Shown piece by piece: positions 9,601-17,746 of a stretch of 64,000 bases of DNA. Source of the stretch: Aestuariibaculum sp. M13. GTDB lineage: Bacteria; Bacteroidota; Bacteroidia; Flavobacteriales; Flavobacteriaceae. The stretch's first letter is position 1. Each line of letters starts with the position of its first letter. The stretch lies in NCBI RefSeq assembly GCF_024723255.1, contig NZ_JANIAC010000004.1, forward strand, positions 368,735 through 432,734, written 5' to 3'. Position numbers and translations under genes: made by a program. The notes below the pieces were generated by a model. That model had not been told where the DNA came from, made no database searches, and saw only the letters and a program-made list of their open reading frames with translations.

Positions 9601-10016
9601 ACTTATCTATTGGTGTTAATTTCCGTTATAGAGTAGGTGGTGATGTGTTAAATACTGCATTGTTTAATAAGGTTGAAAATATTCGTAAGTACGATTTCAG
9701 TAATCAGGATTTAAGAGCATTAACCGAACGTTGGAAAGAACCTGGAGATGAGGCCATGTTTAAAAGTATTACCAATTTTGATGCGACACCAATCTCTTCG
9801 CGTTTTATTCAAAGAGAAAATGTACTTATTGGGGAGTCCATCAATTTAGGCTATGATTTCAGTAATACCGGTTTTGTTAAAAGTTTAGGTTTAAGTCAGT
9901 TAAGACTTAATGCTTATATGAATGATACATTCCGTCTGTCATCAGTTAAGGTGGAGCGTGGTATCGATTATCCGTTTGCTCAAAATGTGTCATTCAGTTT
10001 AAATGCAAGGTTCTAA
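6696..10016 (+). CDS. SusC/RagA-family TonB-linked outer-membrane transporter with STN domain (cassette B)
   Basis: A 1106-residue outer-membrane importer. In order it has a signal peptide (1-42, ending near TLSQ), an STN domain (~50-118, YNFIYSDDLF, IVDLLKECI), a carboxypeptidase-regulatory-like beta domain (~128-203, VKDQSGMPLPGVTILIKG), a SusC-specific LEEVVVTG stretch near 205, and a plug (~215-340, QPLFILDGFET, ILKDASSTALYGAKAANGVI). The rest, to the terminal SFSLNARF, is a 22-strand barrel. It takes up ligand delivered by SusD using TonB energy. The STN domain is the signalling arm to FecR. It lies 19 bp before susD. DUF4843/PKD-like companions and nearby peptidases suggest peptide rather than glycan as cargo, which is inference; no glycoside hydrolase is present in the locus. 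Confidence 0.95.
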   Translation: MKINLINLRALLGKRCLKIMMRTLIFSWCFTVFSLAPSNTLSQNTKIVVDEDKAVTIDQVFSMISHQTDYNFIYSDDLFENMSLVHLKKGKIKIVDLLKECIISNRLNFSISEFNTIIIKKPKLVQETIRGVVKDQSGMPLPGVTILIKGTNKGTTTDFDGQYAVYADDETVLVFSYIGYKTTEIVVGEKTKIDVVLEPDLSELEEVVVTGIVERKRESFTGAVTTVSGEELKAIGNLNIIESLKTLDPSFVIVENNNLGSNPNRIPDIEVRGKTSVSTDNLRDEFGNNPNQPLFILDGFETTLRAIIDLDMSRVASITILKDASSTALYGAKAANGVIVVETVKPKSGKLRIMYNADLRLEMPDLTDYNLMDAEQKLEYEKLSGLYYSADATDQKIFDRRYNTILAEVKRGVDTYWLNEPLQVGVTQGHSIYADGGDNVFTYGVGVNYRNLKGVMKGSNRETWGANIDLTYRKDKLNITNRLRVNGYDSNESPYGSFSNFAKANPYFRKTDEEGNITKFLDIDGLFGTSYNNPLYNGTLNVLNNTDNLLLTNNLQAIYSFNSKFRVQSGLQLSKGITTTEVFLPPEHTDFKGANYKQRGSYTNTRTDNFNFRLNTMATYAQVFNEKHSVTTNIRGEVEETSFDRLSVKAVGFPLGTNGNPAYAFSYQPDSKPSTAQSKYRRVNVLASANYAFDNTYFLDATYRLDGSTSFGSNEKYSPFWSAGAGVNLHSAFNINPEVMSQLRLRGNIGSVGNQGFGNLSSVTIYGFEQYVNVFGQAVTVNTLANPDLQWQNTLTTSVGIDMTMFGNRVNATFNAYTKKTDPLVVKIDLPSSTGVYGYPINAGYMDTRGIEAILRVSPIYNPKENFIWTLGLTASALKNEYGGFNNILESLNDQERQNASLIRYTDGYSPDDMWAVESLGIDPGTGREVFQTLDGVPTYVYNSDDVKVMGNSRPTVEGVVSSNLRFKNLSIGVNFRYRVGGDVLNTALFNKVENIRKYDFSNQDLRALTERWKEPGDEAMFKSITNFDATPISSRFIQRENVLIGESINLGYDFSNTGFVKSLGLSQLRLNAYMNDTFRLSSVKVERGIDYPFAQNVSFSLNARF

Positions 10017-10035
10017 CAAAAAAATATAAAAGAAA

Positions 10036-11478
10036 ATGAAAACATATATAAAACATATTTTATGTCTTTGGTTGTGTATAGGTTTTTTGTCTTGTGACGA
10101 TTACCTCGATGTACAGCCGGAAGATAAGTTCCTTGAGGAACAATTGTTCAGTACCGAAGAAGGGTTTTATACTGCTTTAAATGGTGTGTATGCCAAAATA
10201 GTTTCAGAAAACGGTTATGGTGGCGATTTAACCATGAGTACCATTGAGATTATGGCGCAACAATATAATATCGACTCCAGACATACAAAATACCCTTATG
10301 CCAGTTATAGTTATACTGATGGCGGCGTACAAGGTAAGTTTGATGCCATTTGGACTAACTTATACACGAGTATTTTAAATGTTAATAACTTACTACTGGG
10401 ATTAGAGTTATACCCAGATGTTTTGAGTGCAGAAAGAAAGAGTATTGTAGCTGGTGAAGCTTATGCTTTAAGAGCGATGTTGCATTTCGATTTGTTACGA
10501 TTATTCGGGCCTGTTTATAGTACAAATGCTCAGGACGATGCCATTCCGTATTACACAGAATCTAAAGCGCAAATGGCAGAAATGTTAACTGCAGAGCAGG
10601 TTATATCAAGGATTTTAGCCGATTTAGATTCAGCAGAAATATTATTGGCCGAAGATCCTGTAAGAGTTAACGGTTCTATGAGAAGTGCTGGCAGTGACTT
10701 TAGTGCTAACTTTTTTAGATTCAGAAATTTACGTTTAAACTATTTCGCAGTTAAAGCCTTGCAGGCACGAGTTAACTTATATGCCGAAAATAATCAGGCT
10801 GCTTTTGTTGCGGCTAACGCTGTAATAGACGAAGCTACAGAGTTTTTTCCATGGGTAGTTGATGAAGAAATTGTTTCTGGAGGGGCCGATATTGATCGTA
10901 TTTTCTCAACAGAAGTTCTTTTTGCATTAGACAATACAGAACTTTACAATCGCCAAACGCGTTATTTTGATGCGAGTCTTGAGTATGATAATATTTTGGC
11001 ACCTTTAAGAGATCGTTTAGGTGAAGTTTTTGAAAATTACAATCAGGACTATCGTTTTTCGTATTCATGGTTTATTTCTAATGAAGCTTCAAAAGACTAT
11101 GAAACCTTCTTCAAGTTTGCAGATATAGAAGATAAAGATAAAACCTCAAGGTTTATGCAACCCCTGATTCGCATAAGTGAAATGTACTATATCGCGGCTG
11201 AAACGGCGGAAGATGAGCAAACGGCTTTAGATTATTTAAACACGGTTAGAGAAGAAAGAGGTTTAGGTGACGGTACGCAATTAATTCCGGGTGTTGACTT
11301 GCAAAATGAAATATTTAAAGAATACAGAAAGGAATTTATAGGCGAGGGACAATTGTTCTTTTACTATAAAAGAAAGAATATGTCTTCAATTCAAAGTGGA
11401 ACGACGTCATCAGAAATTGATATGACTGCAGCACAATACGTCGTGCCTCTGCCATTGTCAGAAACAGATTATCGCTAA
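10036..11478 (+). CDS. RagB/SusD-family outer-membrane lipoprotein (cassette B)
   Basis: A complete 480-residue SusD-like protein: signal with lipobox FLSC (Cys20), then DDYLDVQPEDKFLEEQLFSTEEGFYTALNGVY, the usual family opening. The tetratricopeptide-like scaffold includes GEAYALRAMLHFDLLRLFG, and the C-terminal block has RISEMYYIAAET and EIFKEYRKEF. It caps the SusC barrel encoded 19 bp upstream and captures ligand outside the cell. The ending is almost the same as the partial SusD at the window start, which shows that the two cassettes are paralogous. Nothing in the sequence identifies the ligand. Confidence 0.95.
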   Translation: MKTYIKHILCLWLCIGFLSCDDYLDVQPEDKFLEEQLFSTEEGFYTALNGVYAKIVSENGYGGDLTMSTIEIMAQQYNIDSRHTKYPYASYSYTDGGVQGKFDAIWTNLYTSILNVNNLLLGLELYPDVLSAERKSIVAGEAYALRAMLHFDLLRLFGPVYSTNAQDDAIPYYTESKAQMAEMLTAEQVISRILADLDSAEILLAEDPVRVNGSMRSAGSDFSANFFRFRNLRLNYFAVKALQARVNLYAENNQAAFVAANAVIDEATEFFPWVVDEEIVSGGADIDRIFSTEVLFALDNTELYNRQTRYFDASLEYDNILAPLRDRLGEVFENYNQDYRFSYSWFISNEASKDYETFFKFADIEDKDKTSRFMQPLIRISEMYYIAAETAEDEQTALDYLNTVREERGLGDGTQLIPGVDLQNEIFKEYRKEFIGEGQLFFYYKRKNMSSIQSGTTSSEIDMTAAQYVVPLPLSETDYR

Positions 11479-11496
11479 TTAATAAAACTTCAGAAT

Positions 11497-12285
11497 ATGA
11501 AAAATATTATAAAAATAATTACAGTATCATTATCTGTAGTACTAACATTTCTTTCATGTGGAAATGACGAAATTATGGGTTTTGAAGGGAAGGATGTTAT
11601 TTATTATAAATGGGCTGTAGAAAGTCTTAACCCGTTGGTTCTTAATCCAGATTATATAGATAGCACTTCAATAACTTTTGCTTATGAACTTCCGGAAGTA
11701 AAGCAGTTAACCTACGAAATTCCAATTAAAGTACAGGGTTCAGTTAAGTATTTTGATAGAGAAGTAAGTGTTTCTGTTTTAAGTAGTTCTACAGCTCAGG
11801 AAGGTGTACATTTTACATTACCAGACAAAGTGGTGATTAAGGCAGACAGTATTAATGGTTATTTGCCGGTAACTCTGCTTAGAACAGATGATATGAAAGA
11901 GCAGGAGTTATCATTAAAATTGAAATTAGAAGAGAATGAAAATTTCAATAATAATTTACTTGAAACCAACAAGGTGCTTAACGGAGATCGTTTGGTGAGT
12001 TATACTGAATTTGAAATTGCGGTTTCAGATATTTTAACGCAACCTCAATACTGGCCAACAGCATATTTAGGCGATTATTCAGAGAAAAAACTTTATCTGT
12101 GGGCTGAGGTGTTAGAAGTGCCTGTTCCGGATTGGAATAAAGTTAATCCGCAAACCGATTTAACATTTCGTGCATCAGCATCGGTGTTTAAACAGTATTT
12201 AACAATTCAGGAATTACGTGGTACACCGGTGTTGGAAGACGACGGGACGCCTATGACTTTAGGGCCTTATGCTGCTTATTTATAA
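11497..12285 (+). CDS. DUF4843 domain lipoprotein (cassette B)
   Basis: A 262-residue lipoprotein, paralogue of the gene at 317-1108. The signal ends in lipobox FLSC (Cys21). The body keeps the DUF4843 landmarks KWAVE, AQEGVHFTLPDKVVIK, LPVTLLR, TEFEIAVSDILTQPQYW and a YLGDYSEKKLYLW strand. It lies 18 bp after susD and ends 16 bp before the chosen start of the PKD-like gene. An accessory part of the outer-membrane uptake complex is the best guess; no catalytic residues are recognisable. The relationship to the first copy is clear over the whole length, but identity is only moderate, so the duplication is old or the two copies serve different ligands. Confidence 0.85.
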   Translation: MKNIIKIITVSLSVVLTFLSCGNDEIMGFEGKDVIYYKWAVESLNPLVLNPDYIDSTSITFAYELPEVKQLTYEIPIKVQGSVKYFDREVSVSVLSSSTAQEGVHFTLPDKVVIKADSINGYLPVTLLRTDDMKEQELSLKLKLEENENFNNNLLETNKVLNGDRLVSYTEFEIAVSDILTQPQYWPTAYLGDYSEKKLYLWAEVLEVPVPDWNKVNPQTDLTFRASASVFKQYLTIQELRGTPVLEDDGTPMTLGPYAAYL

Positions 12286-12301
12286 CTTAAAATTAAAGAA
12301 T

Positions 12302-13807
12302 ATGTCAAATTATATAAAATTTAAACACGCTATTGTTTTAGTAATGGTTTTGATGTTTTCCGCTTGTATGGAAGATGAAGGAAACTATGATTATATAGAA
12401 ATTAATGAGGTTAGTATTGACGGATTGCCAGACAATTATGAAGTGCTTCAGTTAGATTATTTTAATATTGTTCCTGAACTCAGTTTTACTTTAGATGAGA
12501 ATGAACAGGGAAAATATTCTTATAAGTGGGAAGCTATCCAAACTTTAAATGTTATTGGTGGAGATAAGGTTTTTGAGTTGTCTACCGAAAGAGATTTGTT
12601 GGAAAGAGTAACATTAACACCTGGTGAATACGAACTTTATTATACAGTAAAGGACTTAACAACCGAATTAGAGGTTCATAAAAAATTTAAACTAAAGGTA
12701 GTAACTGGTTTTTCAGAAGGATGGTTATTGTTAAGTGATACCAATAATGGAGCAAGATTAGATATGGTGTCTAAAGTAGGGGGAGAATTTAATCCTATTT
12801 ATAATGTGTTGGAAGGTTCTGGTATAGAATTATCTGGTACAGCCGATTTTGTTTACACCTACCCTTATAAACCCAACTTTTATGGTATTTACGTATCTAC
12901 TTCAGGAAATGGAACAATAAAATTAGAACCGGACACCTTTGAGTGGAAGTCAATTTATAATTTATCAAGTGAATTTGTTACTTCTCAACCAACAGATTTA
13001 AGGGCCGATAAAGTAATGGGGACATTATTTAATTGGGGATATGCAAATGTTGGAGGAGATCTCTATCATTATTACAATGCGCTTGGTAAATTTTATGGTG
13101 TAAAAGTAAATTATATAGACAATGAACCTTTTGAGGCGTCTCCTATCTCGTGCATGGAGTTAACTTATGGAGGTTATGCTATGTTTTACGATAATACCAA
13201 TAAACGTTTTGTTAGAAATTCGCAATTCGGTATTTCTTCGGTTATGCCTAATCCTGCTCCGGAGTCAAGGTTGTTCGATTATACAACAGGCAAGGATATA
13301 TTGTATATGGTAAATAATACATTTGGCGGTGATTTTTATTATAGTAACATATTTGCTTTGTTAAAAGACCCGGCAACTAGTAAGTCTTATGTTGCTCAGT
13401 TTATAAGTTGGAGTGGGCAGCAAAAACATTACAGCGAAATTGAAGCGACCGATTTTGACAAGGCAACGACTTACGCTATTAGTCCAAATTATGGGTATTT
13501 ATTCTACGCTGTAGGTAGTAAGTTGTATCAATATGATATTTTCACTAAACAAACCAAACTTATGGAAGATTTGGGAAGTGAAGAAATAACATTAATAAAA
13601 TTTGAACCATTTTTAAGTTGGTGGAATCCTGTTTATGCTGGTATGGATAAAAAATTAATTGTTTGCAGTTATGACCCTTCTGAGCAAGATGGTTCAAACG
13701 GAGCGATGCGATTATATTATGTGCCCGAGGTTAATAAACAAATAGAGTTAGAAGCAACTTATACCGGTTTTGGTAAAATTAAAAGTATAGCTTATCGAGA
13801 GAGATAA
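12302..13807 (+). CDS. PKD-like family lipoprotein (cassette B)
   Basis: A ~501-residue lipoprotein, paralogue of the gene at 1142-2647. I set the start at the ATG at 12302, which opens with MSNYIKFKHAIV and gives a proper signal peptide with lipobox FSAC. An in-frame ATG at 12269 would overlap the end of the DUF4843 gene and lengthen the n-region by 11 residues. The diagnostic MEDEGNYDY follows the lipid Cys. Then come a PKD-like sandwich (KYSYKWEAI, PGEYELYYTVKD) and propeller-like strands (EGWLLLSDTNNGARLDM, DPATSKSYVAQF, SIAYRER at the end). It is the last gene of cassette B and is closed by the terminator at 13830-13864. Confidence 0.85.
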   Translation: MSNYIKFKHAIVLVMVLMFSACMEDEGNYDYIEINEVSIDGLPDNYEVLQLDYFNIVPELSFTLDENEQGKYSYKWEAIQTLNVIGGDKVFELSTERDLLERVTLTPGEYELYYTVKDLTTELEVHKKFKLKVVTGFSEGWLLLSDTNNGARLDMVSKVGGEFNPIYNVLEGSGIELSGTADFVYTYPYKPNFYGIYVSTSGNGTIKLEPDTFEWKSIYNLSSEFVTSQPTDLRADKVMGTLFNWGYANVGGDLYHYYNALGKFYGVKVNYIDNEPFEASPISCMELTYGGYAMFYDNTNKRFVRNSQFGISSVMPNPAPESRLFDYTTGKDILYMVNNTFGGDFYYSNIFALLKDPATSKSYVAQFISWSGQQKHYSEIEATDFDKATTYAISPNYGYLFYAVGSKLYQYDIFTKQTKLMEDLGSEEITLIKFEPFLSWWNPVYAGMDKKLIVCSYDPSEQDGSNGAMRLYYVPEVNKQIELEATYTGFGKIKSIAYRER

Positions 13808-13829
13808 GTTTTGTTAGTCACTCTTTCAA

Positions 13830-13864
13830 AAAAGGGTAACTCATTTTAGAGTTGCCCTTTTTTT
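13830..13864 (+). terminator. Rho-independent terminator of cassette B
   Basis: AAAAGGGTAACTC (13830-13842) pairs with GAGTTGCCCTTTT (13849-13861), with one G-T pair, and is followed by a T run. Confidence 0.92.
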
Positions 13865-14044
13865 AATTATTAAGTTCATTAGCTATTTAAAAATAAATTC
13901 TCTTTCTCGCTGAAAAATCTTTAAAAAAGTCACCAATAATCTTAAAAAAATAAAATTTAACATATTCTTAATAAGGGTAACATTAAAAAAATGCGTCATA
14001 CAAGTGTTAGTCGTTAGGATTAAAAAGATAATTATAAGTTGAAA

Positions 14045-14122
14045 ATGAGAGCGTTTTGGAAAGTTTTATCCAAAATTGCTAAGTTGTTGAAGAAGAGATT
14101 TTTAAAATTAACAAAAGATTAA
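14045..14122 (+). CDS. Possible small cationic amphipathic peptide, 25 residues
   Basis: An ATG-to-TAA frame of 26 codons beginning MRAFWKVLSKIAKLL and ending LTKD. It has nine Lys/Arg residues among leucine, isoleucine and phenylalanine spaced as in an amphipathic helix, with one Trp. No homologue is known to me and no ribosome-binding site stands out, but Bacteroidota rarely use one. It could be a membrane-active toxin-like peptide, a leader peptide, or chance. It lies in an otherwise gene-free zone before a promoter-terminator unit. Confidence 0.25.
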   Translation: MRAFWKVLSKIAKLLKKRFLKLTKD

Positions 14123-14193
14123 CAACACCCTTATGAATTTCTGCGTCTTTATTAATGTAGATGTTAACTAAGATGGCATTTATTTTTCATATT

Positions 14194-14201
14194 TAATTTT
14201 G
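14194..14201 (+). promoter_or_regulatory. Bacteroidota -7 box (TAATTTTG)
   Basis: Exact match to TAnnTTTG, with a terminator about 45 bases downstream and no gene between. A start near 14208 would give a transcript of roughly 60 nt. The -33 TTTG element is not clear. Confidence 0.45.
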
Positions 14202-14207
14202 TTTGAG

Positions 14208-14270
14208 TTAGTCGTTTAAACAAATTGAAGGAAAGGTAAAGAGGGCTGTTTAATACGGCCCTCTTTTATT
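14208..14270 (+). ncRNA. Candidate short RNA ending in an intrinsic terminator
   Basis: The 3' part is a terminator hairpin: AAAGAGGGC (14238-14246) pairs with GCCCTCTTT (14258-14266), followed by T-rich sequence. The preceding gene already has its own terminator at 13830, so this one must serve a separate transcript. The 5' end is inferred from the -7 box at 14194. The RNA would carry GAGTTAGTCG near its start. Function unknown. Confidence 0.45.
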
Positions 14271-14458
14271 AAAACTTTCTTAAAACTAATCTTAAATTAT
14301 ATTCAAAGTTTTAGTTTTGGCTGGTTTAAAATTGTAAGGGAAATGTTCGTAGTAAGTTTCTTTATTTTTAATAAAAGGTTAAAAATGAGAAAAACTATAA
14401 TAAATGTTGAACTTTTATTAAACAAATAATAATTAACCAATTGTAAACACAAAATTAA

Positions 14459-17257
14459 ATGAAGACAGTTTTATCGTATGTTCTAGTAGTAGCATCTGTT
14501 TTTTGTGTAACCGCACAAGATTTAAGTCAGCCCTTACCAGTAGATCAAAGTATAAAAAAAGGAGTTTTACCTAATGGTATGACTTATTATATAAAAAGTA
14601 CCGATGTTGTTAAAGACGCAGCGAGCTACTATATCATTCAAAATGTAGGTTCCATTTTAGAAAACGAAAACCAACGCGGTTTGGCTCACTTCTTAGAGCA
14701 TATGGCGTTTAACGGAACCGAACACTTTCCAGGAAAAGGTATTTTAAATACATTACAAAAACACGGTGCTGTTTTTGGAAAAGACATTAACGCTTACACA
14801 TCGTTTGACGAAACGGTTTATAACTTAAGCAATATTCCAACTAAAGATGGTTTAGTAGATACTTCTTTAACTGTTTTACAAGATTGGTCTAATTATTTAT
14901 TACTTACCGATGAGGAAATTGATAATGAGCGTGGTGTAATTAAAGAAGAATGGCGTACGCGTCAAAATGGGCAAATGCGTTTATATGAGGTTTCAATGCC
15001 TATTACTTACAACCATGCCAAATACGCAGATAGAATGCCGATTGGCTTAATGTCGGTTGTAGAAGGTTTTGAATACAAAGCCTTACGCGATTTTTATCAT
15101 GATTGGTATAGAACAGATTTACAGGCGATCGCTGTTATTGGAGATATAGATGTTGCTGAAATTGAACAAAAAATTATCGACAGATTCTCAAAGATTCCTG
15201 CAGTAGAAAATCCTAAAGAGCGTTATACGGTAGATATTCCAGACAATGAAGATATGATGTTTAGCTTTGGTATGGATCCAGAGGTGTCTTCAGCGTCTAT
15301 TTCATTCGGTATTCGTCATAAAAAGTCTTTGGCAGATGAAACCGTTGCCGATTTAAAACAATCTTTATTAGAAAGTATGGCCATTAGTGCGCTTTCTTCA
15401 AGAATTAGAGAAGTGTCACAAAAGCCGGAAGCTACATTTTTATCTGGTAGAGTAGGTTATAGTGGACTGTCTAGAACGTCTAAGGTTTTTAGTATGAGTA
15501 TTTACCCTAAGCCAAATCAGCAAAAGGAAGCTTTAAAAGAAGTGTTGACTGAAGTTGTTAGAGCTGTGAAGTTTGGTTATGCGCAATCTGAAATAGACCG
15601 TGCTATTACCATTTTCGATAACTCTTACCAGAACCAAATTGCTAAGAAAGACGATAAAGGTCATAAAAGTATAGAAAGTGCTATTCAAAGCAATTATTTG
15701 TCTAACTCAACCATGTCTGATGTTGAGAAAGAATACGAAATAGCAAAACAGTTATTTGCTAAAATTACGGCAGAAGATGTGCATAACACGATTAAAAGAC
15801 TTTATGCAAAGCATAACCGTTTTGTAAATGTTACGGGTGTTGAAGGTCAAGATAATATTACAGAAACCGAAGTAAGACAAATTATTGCATCTGTAGAAAA
15901 CGATAATACTATTGAAGCATATACAGAGGCTTTAGAAGGAAAAACTTTGGTTTCAGATTTAAATATTGTTCCTGGATCAATTAGTAAAATATCTCATGAA
16001 GATAAAGTTGGAGCAACCACCTTTGTTTTAAGCAATGGCGTAAAGGTTCACTACAAGTTTGTCGATAAACAAAAGGATATCGTATCGTTGAACGCTGTTA
16101 GCTACGGTGGAGAGTCTTTATTAAGTGATGCCGATTTAGTTTCAGCTAACTTTGTAACAGGTATGGTAAGTATGTCTGGATTAGGTGATTTCAATGCAAC
16201 CGATTTAAAAAAGGTACTTGCAGGAAAAACGGCTAATGTTAAAGTTGGACTTGGTGATATTTCTGAATCTGTTTCAGGTAGTTCAAATACCAAAGATGTA
16301 GAAACCATGTTGCAGTTAGTGCACGTGTACTTCGTAAAACCTCGTTTCGATGAGAATGCTTACAAAGTTTTAGAAAGTAATCTTGATAACTACTTATTAA
16401 GAAGAGGTAAAGATATAGGTGAGAAAATGAAAGACAGTCTTACTTATGCCCTTTACGGAAAAAATAACCCAAAAAAGCGTATTTTTGACCAGAAATATAT
16501 AGACGAAGTATCGTTCGATAGAATTAAAGCTATTTACGCCGATAGATTTGCTGATGCTTCAGATTTCGAGTTCTTTATAGTAGGTGATGTAAAAGAAGAG
16601 CAATTAAAACCGCTTATAGAAAAATATATTGCCAGCTTACCAACACACAATACAAAAGAGAGTTATAAAGATAATTCAGTAGAGTGGGTTGCTAATACTA
16701 TCGATAAAGATATTTACATTGCTATGGAAGATCCTAAAGCAAGTGTAAATGTGGTTTACAAAAAGGAAATGCCTTATGTTAAGAAAAATGCTGTTTATAC
16801 AAGTGTTTTAGGAGATATGTTACAATTACGTGTTACAGAAACCGTAAGAGAATCTGAAGGGGGAGCCTATAGCCCAAGAGCAGGAGCAAGTTTTTCAAGA
16901 GAGCCTCAATCTGCTGCTTACGTAAGCTTTAGCTTCGATTGTAACCCGGATATGGCAGACCGTTTGGTTGATATTGTGAAAAACGAATTGCAAAAAATTG
17001 CAAATGGCACAATTAATGAAGAAGACTTAAACAAAACAAGAACAAACTACCTGAAAGAAAACGAGCAGGCAAAAGATAACAATGGTTACGACATGGCTAT
17101 GCTTACAAGATATTTCAGATATAATGAAAATATTAACGATCCTAAGAATTTTGTAGACATCGTTAAAAACATAACTGCAAAAGACATTCAAAAAATGGCT
17201 AAGCAAATTCTTAAAGGTGGTAAGTCATACGAAATCATATTTAAACCAAAACAATAA
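14459..17257 (+). CDS. M16-family zinc metallopeptidase, secreted
   Basis: A 932-residue insulinase/pitrilysin-type peptidase with a signal peptide (1-19, cleavage after VTAQ). The zinc motif of the M16 N-domain is the inverted HxxEH, here H77-F-L-E80-H81 (RGLAHFLEHMAFNG), with the third ligand in the ERGVIKEEWR region. The C-terminal half repeats the M16 fold (~500-930) without the zinc site, as in two-domain M16 enzymes, and has the usual R/Y region (ESEGGAYSPRAG). M16 enzymes cut oligopeptides inside a closed chamber, so in the periplasm this one suits peptides brought in by SusCD. It starts an operon with nDsbD, DsbD and TlpA genes, 25 bp ahead of the next gene. High confidence in family; substrate inferred. 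Confidence 0.93.
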   Translation: MKTVLSYVLVVASVFCVTAQDLSQPLPVDQSIKKGVLPNGMTYYIKSTDVVKDAASYYIIQNVGSILENENQRGLAHFLEHMAFNGTEHFPGKGILNTLQKHGAVFGKDINAYTSFDETVYNLSNIPTKDGLVDTSLTVLQDWSNYLLLTDEEIDNERGVIKEEWRTRQNGQMRLYEVSMPITYNHAKYADRMPIGLMSVVEGFEYKALRDFYHDWYRTDLQAIAVIGDIDVAEIEQKIIDRFSKIPAVENPKERYTVDIPDNEDMMFSFGMDPEVSSASISFGIRHKKSLADETVADLKQSLLESMAISALSSRIREVSQKPEATFLSGRVGYSGLSRTSKVFSMSIYPKPNQQKEALKEVLTEVVRAVKFGYAQSEIDRAITIFDNSYQNQIAKKDDKGHKSIESAIQSNYLSNSTMSDVEKEYEIAKQLFAKITAEDVHNTIKRLYAKHNRFVNVTGVEGQDNITETEVRQIIASVENDNTIEAYTEALEGKTLVSDLNIVPGSISKISHEDKVGATTFVLSNGVKVHYKFVDKQKDIVSLNAVSYGGESLLSDADLVSANFVTGMVSMSGLGDFNATDLKKVLAGKTANVKVGLGDISESVSGSSNTKDVETMLQLVHVYFVKPRFDENAYKVLESNLDNYLLRRGKDIGEKMKDSLTYALYGKNNPKKRIFDQKYIDEVSFDRIKAIYADRFADASDFEFFIVGDVKEEQLKPLIEKYIASLPTHNTKESYKDNSVEWVANTIDKDIYIAMEDPKASVNVVYKKEMPYVKKNAVYTSVLGDMLQLRVTETVRESEGGAYSPRAGASFSREPQSAAYVSFSFDCNPDMADRLVDIVKNELQKIANGTINEEDLNKTRTNYLKENEQAKDNNGYDMAMLTRYFRYNENINDPKNFVDIVKNITAKDIQKMAKQILKGGKSYEIIFKPKQ

Positions 17258-17282
17258 AACTAATTCTTAACAATTAATACAC

Positions 17283-17729
17283 ATGAAAAAAGTATTTTTA
17301 TTTTTTGCTTTATTGGCAGCATTTGTAGGGCAAGCACAGATATTAGAGCCGGTAAAATGGAGCACTTCAGTAAATAAAATATCAGCTACAGAATACGAAT
17401 TAGTGGCGACAGCTACAATCGATGCAGGATGGCACTTATATTCTCAAAATGTTCCGCAAGACGGACCAATTCCAACTAGTTTTGCTTACGAAGGAAATGC
17501 AAATTACCTTAAAAAAGGGAATACTATTGAAGGAGAAGGGCACACCATTCAAGACCCAATCTTCGAAATGGAGATCACATATTTCGAGAAGAAAGCAGAT
17601 TTTAAACAACGTATTAAATTAAAAGGAAAAGCCCCGTTTGAAGTAAAAGGTACTGTTGAATTCATGGTTTGTGATGATAGCAGATGTTTACCTCCTACAG
17701 AAGTAGACTTAGTATTCAACGTAAAATAA
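17283..17729 (+). CDS. Free-standing DsbD N-terminal-domain protein (nDsbD-like)
   Basis: A 148-residue secreted protein made only of a signal peptide (to about residue 18) and one nDsbD (DsbD alpha) domain. It is strikingly similar to the N-terminus of the DsbD encoded next: both begin the mature part with QILEPVKWSTSV and share GWHLYSQNVP and EEGHTIQDP-like blocks and the cysteine pair in C130-D-D-S-R-C135. The pair is intact, so it should be able to exchange disulfides with DsbD or TlpA proteins. It has no membrane segment of its own beyond the signal. The gene likely arose by tandem duplication of the 5' part of dsbD. It could be a soluble shuttle extending DsbD's reach; this is inference. 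Confidence 0.85.
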   Translation: MKKVFLFFALLAAFVGQAQILEPVKWSTSVNKISATEYELVATATIDAGWHLYSQNVPQDGPIPTSFAYEGNANYLKKGNTIEGEGHTIQDPIFEMEITYFEKKADFKQRIKLKGKAPFEVKGTVEFMVCDDSRCLPPTEVDLVFNVK

Positions 17730-17746
17730 TTTTTTGAAAATTTAAA

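Larger units (their letters stand above)
13865..14458 (+). other. 594-base intergenic zone between the uptake cassette and the M16 operon
   Basis: No gene of normal length is present. It contains a 26-codon open frame for a basic peptide (14045-14122), a TAnnTTTG box (14194-14201) and a strong + strand terminator (14238-14270), so at least one short transcript probably arises here. The motif GTTAGTCGTT occurs twice, near 14009 and 14206. The 5' leader of the M16 gene lies after 14270. Confidence 0.6.
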
